Assembly: GCA_025403435.1 (NCBI GenBank)
Contig: CM046350.1
Span: 13,607,612 to 13,671,611, forward strand
Direction of reading: 5' to 3'
Length of the DNA stretch: 64,000 bases
DNA from: Artocarpus heterophyllus
Taxonomy: Eukaryota; Streptophyta; Magnoliopsida; Rosales; Moraceae
Each line of letters opens with the position of its first letter. Position 1 is the stretch's first letter. The notes beneath the pieces were generated by a model. It worked only from the letters and a program-made list of their open reading frames with translations. It did no database searches and had not been told where the DNA came from. The position numbers were made by a program, and so were the translations under genes. This document shows positions 40,556 through 50,939 of this stretch, piece after piece.

Positions 40556-41340
40556 TGACAGCTCAGGAAAGCACATTTTTAATTCAGTTAATAAAAGATC
40601 TACATTATACAATGCCACTTTATTGCCACATAGTTCGGTTGGCAGAAAATCTAGTGTTTCATTCAAGAACTAAGCATGTGGAGCCGCATAATCATTTCAT
40701 TAAAGAAAAGGCGTTACAAGAAGAGATAAAAATTGCACCATGTCAAGACAGATGAACAAGTGGCTGATTTGTTCACAAAAGGATTGAACATCGGCGAAAT
40801 CGAAAAGTTTCGAAGCCAGCTTACGTCAAGTTCAAGCTGGTATTGAGAGGGAGAATTATTAATCAACACCAGCCCAATAGCAAGAATAAGACCCAAAACA
40901 ATGAAGCCCGAGACAATATGCTCCCTCTCGCATCATTGGAACATGCCATTAGGATCCAATATCTATTAAGCCTAGTTCTACTGAATTGTTACCAAGTGGT
41001 TTGCTTGCTATAATTGATGTATGCCACGTGCATATGAGAAACTTGGAGCCCAAGTCGTTTGAGCCTATAAATAGGCTCATCTCCCCCCCGATTGAAGCAC
41101 GGCAAGCAAAATGAAAAACCAAGTGAAGTATGTGCGTGAGAAATTGCGTGTCTACTGATTAGTGAGAGCAATTTTTAATTAGTTAAGATATTCTCTTTTT
41201 ATAGTAACTTTTGAGTGTTCTCTTTTGTATGTAATTTGAGGTCTTGATGTATTTGCTATTACAATAATAATAATAATAATTGTCGTCGTTTTGTCTCCAC
41301 AATGTATTGTGTTCTATAGTATTTAGAAGTTTTCAAGTGC
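40556..41340 (+). mobile_element. Copia fragment: end of RNase H plus LTR-like tail
   Basis: The frame reads STFLIQLIKDLHYTMPLYC, then LAENLVFHSRTKHVEPHNHF and, after a one-base shift near 40740, KTDEQVADLFTKGLNIGEIEK, ending in a stop. These are the last RNase H motifs of Ty1/copia (TKHV..HFI, ADLFTK). A purine-rich GGTATTGAGAGGGAGAA (40840) looks like a polypurine tract, followed by about 480 bases that may be the LTR. The rest of the element is missing. Confidence 0.75.
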
Positions 41341-42498
41341 GAAAAAAAGAGGACAAACATTTTGGATTTGTCTAGGTAAAACCTTAGCCTTTTGAGTTAG
41401 AGTTTATGTTTTTAGTATACATACCAGGTGTTCAATATAAGTTATGGGCTATGAAAAATAAAGAAAACTACATGGCATGATTATTTTATGTATTAAGCCT
41501 TTGATGATATGATTGAATGGGTTTAAATGAGATTCAACTCAAGAAAAATAAGTTAAGAATTGTTTGTGATGTAAAAGTGTTTTTAAGGGCCTTTTTGAAA
41601 GATTTTAGTGCTTGAGGTACTTAAAAGCCAAACTAGTTTCCAAGAAAAACATAGGATTACTGGAAAGATTGAGACAGACAACTTTTGTAAAGAAACTTTT
41701 CTAGAATTCCAATCGGATTAAGCTGAAAAAAGAGAATTTCAATTCTGTCTATTTTTAAAACTGGCCAAAACTCCATCAAGAAGATTGATTTTAGAAAAAG
41801 TTAAAAACACCAAAGTTGTAAGTCTCATCGAAACTATTTGGGTTTAGCAAACAATATTTCTAACAATTCCGCACGAATTTTAAGTTATGGATTTTATGAA
41901 ATTTAATCATGAAATTTTAAAATAGTAAAACGAGAAAAACGTTTTGAAATTGTTTGAATTGACCAAGAAACTTTTGTAAGTTTTAGTCCTTGCAAAAAAC
42001 CAAGCACAAGGATATAAAGAAGTTGTTTTTGTCCCAGAGACAAAAATGTTAAGAATTTGTTTTTGGTTCCAAAACCGTAAAACTGTGTAAAATTGAATTT
42101 TTTACTATGTGAAGTTGGTTTTCAACACTGTTTTGAGCAAGTGAGTAATCACATATTTTAAGTTTAAAAGAATGTGAAAATTTTCTAAAAAAATGTTAAG
42201 AGTAAAAAAGTCATTTTACCAAGATTGGCTAAAACAGACCCTTGCCCTTTGAACTAGCCAAACGCTCGTAGAGAAGAAATGTTCTGTAACACGCTAGTTG
42301 TGAAACCGTTCAATGAGAAGTGGCATTTTGCTAAAGAACATTAAGTTAAGCAATATATAAATAAGCAGATAGAGTAGTCTCAGGATAGTTTCTAGTGGTT
42401 AGGTGTCGTTTGAATATGACACAAAGCTGATTAATAGAAAAAAAAAAAAAGAAAAAGAGAGAGGATAAATTGGAAACACTATAACAATATTCAAATAA
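41341..42498. other. Unassigned AT-rich DNA left of Copia B
   Basis: Non-coding, with no domain and no clear repeat ends. Together with 46770-47820 it flanks Copia B and may be one older element split by it, because the style (short AAGTT-rich stretches) is alike on both sides. This is inference. Confidence 0.3.
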
Positions 42499-43261
42499 GT
42501 TTGGGGAATTAGACGACTCCTAATTCCAAGGATCGCAAGAACGAACATTTGCAGAAAATAAATAGGAGAAAAGAAGAAAAGAGACACCAAATTTTTATAC
42601 AGGTTCGTCCAAAATTGAGACTACGTCCTGTTTCTGCCGCTTGCAAATTTCACTATGATGAAGGAGATTACAGATTACAAGAGTAGTTTCTCACACATTC
42701 ACAAATTGTGCTTACCAAAACTCTCTTCTATCTAACACCCAATGGGAATTTTTCTCTCTCAAGGATGAAGCTCTCAAGAATTTTGCCTCTTACAAAATTA
42801 TGCCTCTCACAATTTTCACACACACCCAACCCTAGCCACCTTGTGTCTATTTATAACCAAAGGAGGAGAAAAATAGCAACTAATGGGAAACCCTAGTGAT
42901 TTCTCGTTTTTGGGACCTTTGAATTTGACTCTGACTCAAAAAACATCGCGGAACACAGCGCGTCAGCGCCGCGGCGCTCCCCTGTGGCGCCTAGGCGCTC
43001 TTCTCCTGGCGCCTAGGCGCCATCCTCTTTGAGCCTAGGCGTAAAGCCCTTGGTGCCTAGGCGCTTGCCACATAGCGCCTAGGCGCAATCCACCTGGCAC
43101 CTAGGTGCTATCCTCATGGCGCCTAGACGCCCTCATCCCAGCGCCGCGGCGCTCTTCTGCCAGAGCCGCGGCGCTTGCTCTCTACCTTCGAGGACGCGTT
43201 TTTCTCCCTTTTTCTTCCTTTTGCTGGGTTGTCGACTTGATTTGGCTCTACATCCGCAACA
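42499..43261 (-). repeat. 3' LTR of Copia B (minus-strand sense)
   Basis: A direct repeat of 45987-46769. It starts GTTTGGGGAATTAG where the other starts TGTTGGGGAATTAG, and ends CATCCGCAACA. It contains the palindrome array at 42979-43135. Confidence 0.9.
42979..43135. repeat. GGCGCCTAGGCGCC palindrome array in LTR of Copia B
   Basis: Seven units of GCGCCTAGGCGC or a one- or two-base variant lie about 20-23 bases apart, followed by GCCGCGGCGC-type units (43140-43175). The other LTR carries the same array at 46494-46645, with fewer changes. Each unit is a perfect or near-perfect palindrome. Confidence 0.88.
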
Positions 43262-43319
43262 ATCTCCCACTTGGAGACTAATCAATCACCATGTCTCCCA
43301 CTGCAGCGGCAACGATTTC

Positions 43320-44177
43320 TCATGCTTCATAGAGAAGTCCAACTGAAGTTGCGCACAACTTCAGTTTCTCAATCGGATCCATCTTGGTGAGCATATCTCT
43401 GGATCCTTTTACCACCCACCTTGCCTAATACCGTTTGCTGCCATCACTTTTATCTTTTACCCGGTATACCCTCTTGTTGTGCAAGGCCTTTTTGCCCCGT
43501 GGTAACTTTGCCAGTTGCCATGTCCGATCCAACTCGTCCCTCATGGCTAACTCCCACTTGACTGAATCTCCAGCCTCCACGGCTTCATCAAAGCTCTCTG
43601 GCTCACCTCTGTCGGTCAACAAGATGTAATGCAGAGTAAGGGAGTATCTCTGCGGTGGTCTTATAGTCCTGCTAGACCTCCTGACTGATGTGGTAGGAGT
43701 CCTCTGGTTTCCTTCTGGAGCTATCTTTTCCTGGTCTTCAACCTCTGGATTTTGCACCTCCACTTCAGGAAGATCCTTCAATGGAATCACCTCAGGCTTC
43801 TTGTATTCAGAACCTGAACCCCTGGAGTCCGTGTTGTCTCTGTCCTTGTACAGAACACCTTCGTTGAAGATCACATCCTTGCTCCTGATAATCTTCCGAC
43901 TTTGGTCATCCTAGAGACGATAACCAAACTCAAGTCCGCCATAGCCAACCAGAAAACACTTCTTTGACTTGGCATCCAGTTTACTTCTAGCAGTAGAATC
44001 AATGTGTGCATAGGAAACACAACCAAACACTCTCAAGTAAGAGAGATCAACCTGTTTATGGCTCCATATTTCTTCCGGTAGCTTGAACTTCAGCGGTGTG
44101 GATGGACTTCTGTTGATCAGATGAGCGGCTGTGTTAATTGCCTCAGCCCAAAACATCTTTGGCAGCCCTGCATGCAA
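43320..44177 (-). pseudogene. Copia B: end of integrase, RT start fused to RNase H end
   Basis: Reading down the minus strand, 44177-43911 holds the integrase end (FWAEAINTAAHLINRSPSTP, HIDSTARSKLD, FLVGYGGLEF). It is shifted against the upstream frame near 44180. The part at 43874-43425 holds the linker and RT start (ESFDEAVEAGDSVKWELAMR, KKALHNKRVYRVKDK, SKRY-stop). Across that stop it reads ARWVVKG, then immediately SRDMLTKMDPIEKLKLC, the RNase H end, and stops. RT motifs from VVKG through YVDD to RNase H are therefore deleted in frame. Confidence 0.85.
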
Positions 44178-45952
44178 CTCATGCTTTCGGCACGCTCGTT
44201 TAAAGTCCTGTTCATCCTCTCAGCTACCCCATTCTGTTGTGGTTTCCCTGGAATGGTCTTCCTCATCTTTATCCCATTCTCAGCACAGTACCGCCTGAAA
44301 TCTTCACCTAGGTACTCTCCCCCATTGTCAGACTGCAAGCACTTCACCTTCAAATCTGTCTCGTTCTCCACCATGGCTTTCCATCTCTTGAAAGCATCGA
44401 ACACATCAGATTTGTTTTTCAGAAAGTAAACCCATACCTTCCTGCTTGAGTCATCAATGAACGTCACATAGTAGTTTGCGCCACCAAGGGAAGTCACCGG
44501 CGTAGGCCCCCACACATCTGTGTGAACTAGCTCCAATCTCCTGGACTTAGGCTCTTTACCCATCTTTGAGAAACTGACTCTCTTCTGTTTACCAAAGATG
44601 CAGGCTTCACACAAACTGTGATCAACAGTTTTCAAACCCGACAGTTTTCCTTTGCAGTGAAGCACCTTCATACCCTTCTCACTCATGTGACCGAGCCTAT
44701 AATGCCATAGCTCAGTATTGACAGCAGAATCAGCAACTGCTAGGGTATCTCTGCAACTAGAGTTCATGTAGAGAGTTCCAGTCTTGCGTCCCCGAGCAAT
44801 AACCATCGCTCCTTTCGTGACTTTCCAACCTCCACAATTGAAGGTTACTTTATGTCCATCATTATCCAGTTGCCCCACCGAAATCAAGTTGCGCATTAAT
44901 TTAGGAACATGTCTCACCTTATGAATCTTCCATACCGACCCATTAGGCATTTTTAAACTGACATCTCCAATGCCAACTATATCCAAAGGTTCTCCATCAG
45001 CGAGATAAACCTTACCATGATTTTCAACAACGTAGTTCTCCAGGACATGACGGTGTGCTGTGGTGTGGAATGATGCTCCTGAGTCTATCACCCACGAATC
45101 AAAAGAACTGTCGACAGACAAGATTAAGGCATCCTGTTGCTCTTCAGTGGCGGCATTAGCTTCATCATTAGTCTTGTCTTCATTCTTCCTTGGAGCCCTG
45201 CAGTTCTTTTTCAAGTGGCCCGTCTTCCCATAGTTCCAACACTCAATGGTCCTACCGTTCCTTGACTTGCTTCTCCCATTCCTCGACTTGCCTCTCCTGC
45301 CATTATCCCTGTTGGATTGCCTGTCAAGTTTCCTGCCCCTATTATCAACATTAAGGGCTGAGTTCGACGAAGAGGCTTCACCTGAGTCCTTCCTGCGAAC
45401 TTCTTCCGCCAGAATAGAGTTTCTGACATCGACAAACTTCAATTTTGCACTCCCTAGAGAATTTGTAATGGCCACCCGCATGGGTTCCCAGCTATTCGGT
45501 AACGAGGCCAAGAGGATTAGAGCATTGATCTCATCATCGAATTTAATCTCTACCGAGACCAATTGGTTTAGGACGGTGTTGAAACTGTTCAGGTACTCTA
45601 CCACCGAGGCACCTTCAGGCATCTTTAAATTGAAAAGCTTCTTCATGAGATGTACCTTGTTATTGGCTGAGGGCTTCTCATACATCTCTGACAGAGCATT
45701 CATCATCCCTGCTGTAGTAGTCTCCTTCGCAACGTTATGGGCAACGTTCTTTGACAAAGTCAAACGGATCACATCGAGTACCTGTCTATCAAGGAGACTC
45801 CACTCCTCATCCTTCATGCCTTCTGGCTTATTACCCAAGGGCAAGTGCAATTTCCTGCTGTATAGGTAGTCCTCTACTTGCATCCTCCAATAGGAAAAAT
45901 CTAAACCATCAAATTTGGTGATGCCGGCTGCCATACCTTCTTCTCCAGTCAT
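44117..45952 (-). CDS. Copia B gag-protease-integrase polyprotein (611 codons, open)
   Basis: An unbroken frame starts MTGEEGMAAGITKFDG. The gag domain (about 1-200) reads WRMQVEDYLYSRKLHLPLG. The zinc knuckle CWNYGKTGHLKKNC has Tyr where the second Cys is expected. The protease motif is WVIDSGASFHTT. The GAG-pre-integrase segment has H and CEAC. The integrase core has HTDVWGP (Asp), LQSDNGGEYLG (Asp) and [15 protein letters not shown] (Glu), so the catalytic triad is present. The frame then shifts near 44180. It is part of a non-autonomous retrotransposon. Gag and protease could in principle still be made; integrase would lack its C-terminal part. Confidence 0.85.
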   Translation of the reverse strand: MTGEEGMAAGITKFDGLDFSYWRMQVEDYLYSRKLHLPLGNKPEGMKDEEWSLLDRQVLDVIRLTLSKNVAHNVAKETTTAGMMNALSEMYEKPSANNKVHLMKKLFNLKMPEGASVVEYLNSFNTVLNQLVSVEIKFDDEINALILLASLPNSWEPMRVAITNSLGSAKLKFVDVRNSILAEEVRRKDSGEASSSNSALNVDNRGRKLDRQSNRDNGRRGKSRNGRSKSRNGRTIECWNYGKTGHLKKNCRAPRKNEDKTNDEANAATEEQQDALILSVDSSFDSWVIDSGASFHTTAHRHVLENYVVENHGKVYLADGEPLDIVGIGDVSLKMPNGSVWKIHKVRHVPKLMRNLISVGQLDNDGHKVTFNCGGWKVTKGAMVIARGRKTGTLYMNSSCRDTLAVADSAVNTELWHYRLGHMSEKGMKVLHCKGKLSGLKTVDHSLCEACIFGKQKRVSFSKMGKEPKSRRLELVHTDVWGPTPVTSLGGANYYVTFIDDSSRKVWVYFLKNKSDVFDAFKRWKAMVENETDLKVKCLQSDNGGEYLGEDFRRYCAENGIKMRKTIPGKPQQNGVAERMNRTLNERAESMSCMQGCQRCFGLRQLTQPLI

Positions 45953-45972
45953 CGTTCTTGATCAAAACCTCC

Positions 45973-45984
45973 GCTCTGATACCA
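45973..45984 (-). other. Primer-binding site of Copia B
   Basis: GCTCTGATACCA on the plus strand is the complement of TGGTATCAGAGC, the usual match to the 3' end of plant initiator-Met tRNA. It lies two bases inside the right (5') LTR. Confidence 0.9.
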
Positions 45985-45986
45985 GT

Positions 45987-46769
45987 TGTTGGGGAATTAG
46001 ACGACTCCTAATTTCAAGGATCGCAAGAACGAACATTTGCAGAAAATATATAGGAGAAAAGAAGAAAAGAGACACCAAATTTTTATACAGGTTCGTCCAA
46101 AATTGAGACTACGTCCTGTTTCTGCCGCTTGCAGATTTCACTATGATGAAGGAGATTACAGATTACAAGAGTAGTTTCTCACACACTCACAAATTGTGCT
46201 TACCAAAACTCTCTTCTATCTAACACCCAATGGGAATTTTTCTCTCTCAAAGATGAAGCTCTCAAGAATTTTACCTCTTACAAAATTATGCCTCTCACAA
46301 TTTTCACACACACCCAACCCTAGCCACCTTGTGTCTATTTATAACCAAAGGAGGAGAAAAATAGCAACTAATGGGAAACCCTAGTGATTTCCCATTTTTG
46401 GGACCTTTGAATTCGACTCTGACTCAAAAAACATCGTGGAACACAGCGCGTCAGCACCGCAGCGCTCGTTCGAGCGCTGCGGCGCTCCCCTGTGGCGCCT
46501 AGGCGCTCTTCTCCTAGCGCCTAGGCGCCATCCTCTTTGAGCCTAGGCATAAAGCCCTTGGCGCCTAGGCGCTTGCCACATAGCGCCTAGGCGCAATCCA
46601 CCTGGCGCCTAGGCGCTCTCCTCATGGCGCCTAGGCGCCCTCATCCCAGCGTCGCGGCGCTCTTCTGCCAGAGCCGCGGCGCTTGCTCTCTGCCTTCGAG
46701 GACGCGTTTTTCTCCCTTTTTCTTCCTTTTGTTGGGTTGTCGACTTGATTTAGCTCCACATCTGCAACA
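45987..46769 (-). repeat. 5' LTR of Copia B (minus-strand sense)
   Basis: A direct repeat of 42499-43261, with TG..CA ends (TGTTGGGGAATT, ATCTGCAACA). It is slightly longer because of an extra GCGCT..GAGCGCTGCGGCGC stretch near 46455. Confidence 0.9.
46494..46645. repeat. GGCGCCTAGGCGCC palindrome array in second LTR of Copia B
   Basis: Seven units, most of them exact GCGCCTAGGCGC palindromes, at the same spacing as in the other LTR. They are followed by GTCGCGGCGC and GCCGCGGCGC. Confidence 0.88.
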
Positions 46770-47820
46770 TAAACCTCATTTACGACATAAAGAATATGAA
46801 TTTTAAATGCTTTGTATATATTTGAAATATGTTGCATTGGTTATACATATTGTTTTAAATACTAAGTTATGTTTTACGGTATGTTTAGCATTTGTCATGC
46901 TTATTATTTTAGACGTTAAGTTATGTCATATCATATATTCGCTAAGATTACAAGATCGGTAATCTAAATCCTCAAGTTAAGATAAAAGAGTATAGTATCA
47001 ATCTCCTGACCTAAGGGGAGGATCTAAAGTCTCTCGTGAGGGGAATATCATGTTAAGTTATATTATGGCCTCGGTGTTCGATGGTCAAGCATATTTGGTA
47101 CGTATACTTAAGCCTATAGTTCAAGATAAGATAAAGAATGATAATAAGAAGTGTATAAATGAGCATAATTATAATCATGCATTGTGATATTGTTTGTATT
47201 CCTTTTAAGAAATGTTTTATTAGAAAAGTTTATGAAAATGTTTTATGAGAAAAGTTTTATAGAAAATGCTTTACAAGAGAAGTCTTAAGCTAGTATTTCT
47301 ATGAAGAAATACTTTACGAGAAATGTTTCATGTAATATGTTTTTATGAAGAAAATTTTATGAGGATTTTTTTAATATATTTTTGTGAGATACGTTTGAAC
47401 TTACTTGGCAAAATCTTATTTTAAGTTCTTTCATGCTATAGGTAGTTCTATAAGAGACCAAGATAACTAGTTAATGAGTTCGGTGTTACGATGAGACAGA
47501 TGCGTAATTGGGCTATAAATACCACTACAGTCAATTTCCACTGTATTGAAAGAAGTTTCTGCTATTTTTTAAGACGTTTTAAAAAGTTTTAAGAAAGTAA
47601 ATGTTTATTTAACGAGTATTGCAAAAAATTTTTAAATGATTACAAAGTTAAGTTTGGTACTTATGTTTCAATTTATGTTATAACATAAATTACAACAGTT
47701 TTAATTATATTTTTATTGAAAAAAAAATTCACTTAGATTTTACTTGCTAGTAAATAAGACTAAGATTAAGAAATTAAGTTTAAACAGGTTAAGTAATAGC
47801 TCAGAAAAAGTCGGCTCGTT
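46770..47820. other. Unassigned AT-rich DNA right of Copia B
   Basis: Non-coding, no domain. It contains GGGGAGGATCTAAAGTCTCT and GAGTTCGGTGTTACGATGAG, which look like retroelement LTR text, but I cannot name the family. It may continue the DNA at 41341-42498. Confidence 0.3.
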
Positions 47821-48344
47821 ACACATAGCCTAGAGGTTTAGAGGTACACGATCAAGAGGTTTGGAGGCACATGGCCTTGGGAGAAGGAGACACATAGCGT
47901 AAGGTTTGGAAGTTTTCGACATAGGGTTGAGTGGCACATGACCTAGGTTGGAGGCTTTTGGCCTTGATGGAAAAAAAAAAAAAAAAAAGGAAAAAAGAGA
48001 GCGAGAGAGAGAGAGAGAGAAAATAGAGGCGTTAGCCATGAAGGATCAAAGATTCGTTTGAGTATGAAACTTTGATGCTATATAGAAAAGCAAATCAGAA
48101 ACTACAAGATTAATTAAGAGATGAAACATGGTTCGATAATATGCCTACATCTTCGAACTAGAAACAAAGAAAAAGAATTTACTAGTAAGAAGCACTATGA
48201 GTTGGACTCAATATAAATACACATCATAAAGAATAAACAATTAAGTTACGCAAAATAAAATCAATAAATTTTCTAATATAAAAATAAATACAAATAAAGT
48301 TAAAATTATTGATAAAGATACTTTCTCTAATACCCCACCTAAAC

Positions 48345-48440
48345 AACATATGGATTTTTCACTAAACGCTAATTTTCCATTGAAGATCCCAACCTAAACG
48401 ACATATGGATTTTTCACTAAAAGCTAATTTTCCACTGAGA
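48345..48440. repeat. Short tandem duplication
   Basis: The stretch ACATATGGATTTTTCACTAA plus the following GCTAATTTTCCA is repeated after about 60 bases, with few changes. Confidence 0.6.
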
Positions 48441-49445
48441 TCTCAACCAACTTTTGAATTAATCCAATGGTCCAAATTTGCTTGCTTATTTACTTAGTTT
48501 AATACAATGACTTAGATTAATCCACATGCCCTGCGTCTTTTTTGACACCTCATACTCATAGTTTAACTTTGCATCTTTGCACATCAATGAATTCTTATAA
48601 TATAAAAAATGCATCATGTTCTCGTGGACTACATAAGAAACAAGTTTCATTTTTTAGGCAATAATAATGACACAATAATTTATAAAAATAAAAAATTTAA
48701 ATATAATATATATTTTTACAATAAAAGACAAAAATGACGTTTTTATACATTAGTCACAAAAAGTAATACCAGCATAAATCCTAATAAGAATTAGGATAAA
48801 TTCAAATATAAATCAATTATTAATTTAGCATTATGGCTTATCCTATACTAACAAGTAGATAACCTTTTCAAATAACTTCATTTATTAAGTTAACACGTAC
48901 TTCATAATCTTAAATAATTCAAAAAAAAAAAAGATGAAACCTTATAATTTCAATGTATTGAACTAGCATTTCATATCCTTTCTATGTAACAAGCATTTTT
49001 TTTTATTTAATAACTTTACTTATTACGTTTACAAGCATTTCATATTCTTATTCAAATGAGTTATCATAGTCTTTTGATAAAGATATCCTCATGCATTAAA
49101 AATATTTTTATAGCAAAATATTATTAACATACTTGATAATTTAAGATGATTTTCTTTGAAAAAAAGAACAAAGATCTAAAAAAAAATTCTATTTGGAACA
49201 TGCGTCGTACTAGCTTTTCTAATAACCATCGATTTTTAGTGAACTAACTCTTACAACATAAAAAGGAGACGAAAGAAAAAGATGGCCTTAGTAAAGAGAA
49301 ATATGACCAACAATTGATCCAACATAAAGAATTCATTTAAAAGAATTAAAAAAAAAATCTCTTACTATTTGTACAATGAGAAAAGTTCTTTGTTCAAGAC
49401 CAAATTCACTGCAGAAGTCTTGTTTGGATTGTATGTGTTCTTAAT

Positions 49446-49473
49446 TTCTTCTTCTTCTTCTTCTTCTTCTTCT
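49446..49473. repeat. (TTC)n microsatellite
   Basis: About nine TTC/CTT units followed by a T run, in non-coding DNA. Confidence 0.9.
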
Positions 49474-50339
49474 TTTTTTTGTTTTCTTGTAATGTAGACT
49501 GCACATGCTAATGGCCTTTTTTTTGGGGGGGAAGTACTATACATAGGGTAAATGTGAATCCTCTTTTTATGTCAAGCTCTCTTCTACCCCCAAATACAAG
49601 TCAGTTTGTCTTCTTTTTTTTGTGTGTCAATGTTTCAAAATGAAAAATATTAATTCTCAAAAAACAAAAAAAAAAAGAAAGAGAAAAAATAGTAAATTCT
49701 CCTAAGCACATCCACATAAGAGTGTCTGCTTTGTTAATTCATCAAGTCCAATCCAACTGCGTGAGCACAAATTGTCCTTTGGGCCCAAAAGCCACCACAA
49801 GAGTAAAGTGAAGCCTTTTTCTTCCCACTCCCAACTCTTTAGCCAAAGTTGAACGTTACACGTAAAGTCAACATCACCATTATATAGCAATAAATATTAA
49901 ACCAGCTTAGATCAAATCGAATTATTTGACTGGAGGACCACTGTACAGTTAGTTTTGTTCGGTAAAACCATTTTAATTTATTAATTTTAACTGTTTACTA
50001 TATAGAACTCTTGTATTTTATAACATAGAGTAAAGAATGTTATATTTACTATAGTGTTTTTAAGTTTTTAACTCCTAATTCTAACTTATTTATAGAAATG
50101 CCTGTTAAAACTTTGGTCATCAAAAGCACCTAAAAAGAAAAGAAAAACAATATAACCATATGAAGTGTAATAATCCATAAGATCCATAGCTCCACATCTC
50201 TAGGATTTTTTTTTTCCCCTCTTGTTTTGCGTTGCTTTCGTTACCATATAACTAATGAATCTCCCTGTCGTTCCATTAGTCTGGTTTGTTTTTCTTTGCT
50301 TTCCCAACAATTTATTAGCAGCTGTATACGCCTTGAAAC

Positions 50340-50939
50340 TAGGGGTGGCAAAACGTGTTGGCGGGTCGGGTTCGTGTCGGGTTGGAGTTAATTTTTACAA
50401 AATTAGGTCGACACTAACCCGACCCGTGACCCGAACGGGTTGAGAATTCTCAACCCTAACCCGACCTGTTTTGACACGGGTTGACACTAACCCGACCCGT
50501 GTCAACCCGTTTCTTATGCATAGTGCCAAAAAATAATAACCCGTGACCCGATTTTGACCCGTAACCTGATTATGACCCGCAACCCGCCTCTAACCCGCCC
50601 ACATTAATATATATAATATTAAAAAAAAATAAAATTAGAAGAGTTTCATACCACTTCAACAAGAAGATGAGTGATAAGAGAGGTAAGGTTTGATATTTTA
50701 AGAGCTTATATTATATATGAAATAATATTAATTTTTTAAAAGCTAATTAATTAAATACGGGTCAGAAACGGGTCATTTTAGTGTCAGACAAGTTGACCCG
50801 AACACGACCCGTTTTTTGACGGGTCAGTTTCGGGTCGACACTAAAATGACCCGTGGTCAAATTTTCCGACACTAACCCGCAAAAAAGCGTGTCGGATTCG
50901 TGTCGTGTCGTCGTGTCGTAACCCGTATTGCCGGCCCTA
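50340..50939. mobile_element. hAT-type non-autonomous transposon in exon 1 of copy 6
   Basis: It begins TAGGGGTGGCAAAACG and ends GTATTGCCGGCCCTA. The 8-base flank CTTGAAAC is identical on both sides (50332-50339 and 50940-50947). The 600-base interior is packed with ACCCGACCCGTG and CGGGTTGACAC motifs in both orientations and has no transposase. It is the sister copy of 35215-35816. Confidence 0.92.

Larger units (their letters stand above)
42499..46769 (-). mobile_element. Ty1/copia retrotransposon B, internally deleted
   Basis: LTRs at 42499-43261 and 45987-46769 share GGGGAATTAGACGACTCCTA and end in GCAACA. The primer site is on the minus strand (TGGTATCAGAGC, complement of 45973-45984). 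The polypurine tract CCAAGTGGGAGAT is the complement of 43262-43275. The interior is only 2.7 kb. It keeps gag, protease and integrase but lacks nearly all of reverse transcriptase and RNase H. It could move only with enzymes from another element. A clean target duplication was not found. Confidence 0.92.
47821..50254. other. Intergenic DNA before copy 6; no gene seen
   Basis: It holds a short degenerate repeat of AGGTTTGGAGGCACATG type (47830-47960), a poly-A run followed by (GA)n at 47971-48020, and an imperfect duplication of about 70 bases near 48350-48430 (AACATATGGATTTTTCACTAAA). There is a (TTC)n run at 49446-49473. The last part should contain the promoter of copy 6 but lacks the block shared by the other copies. 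Confidence 0.5.

Noticed and set aside
42979..43135. A CRISPR-like look of the regularly spaced GCGCCTAGGCGC units
   Set aside because: Units are short palindromes with short variable gaps inside a plant LTR. There are no cas genes and no bacterial context.
45246..45869. A 207-codon plus-strand frame
   Set aside because: It is the reverse of the gag frame of Copia B; the minus strand carries the recognised motifs.
42491..46774. A target duplication for Copia B
   Set aside because: Flanks AATAA or TAAGT on the left and TAAAC on the right do not match well enough, and the left LTR start is itself mutated.
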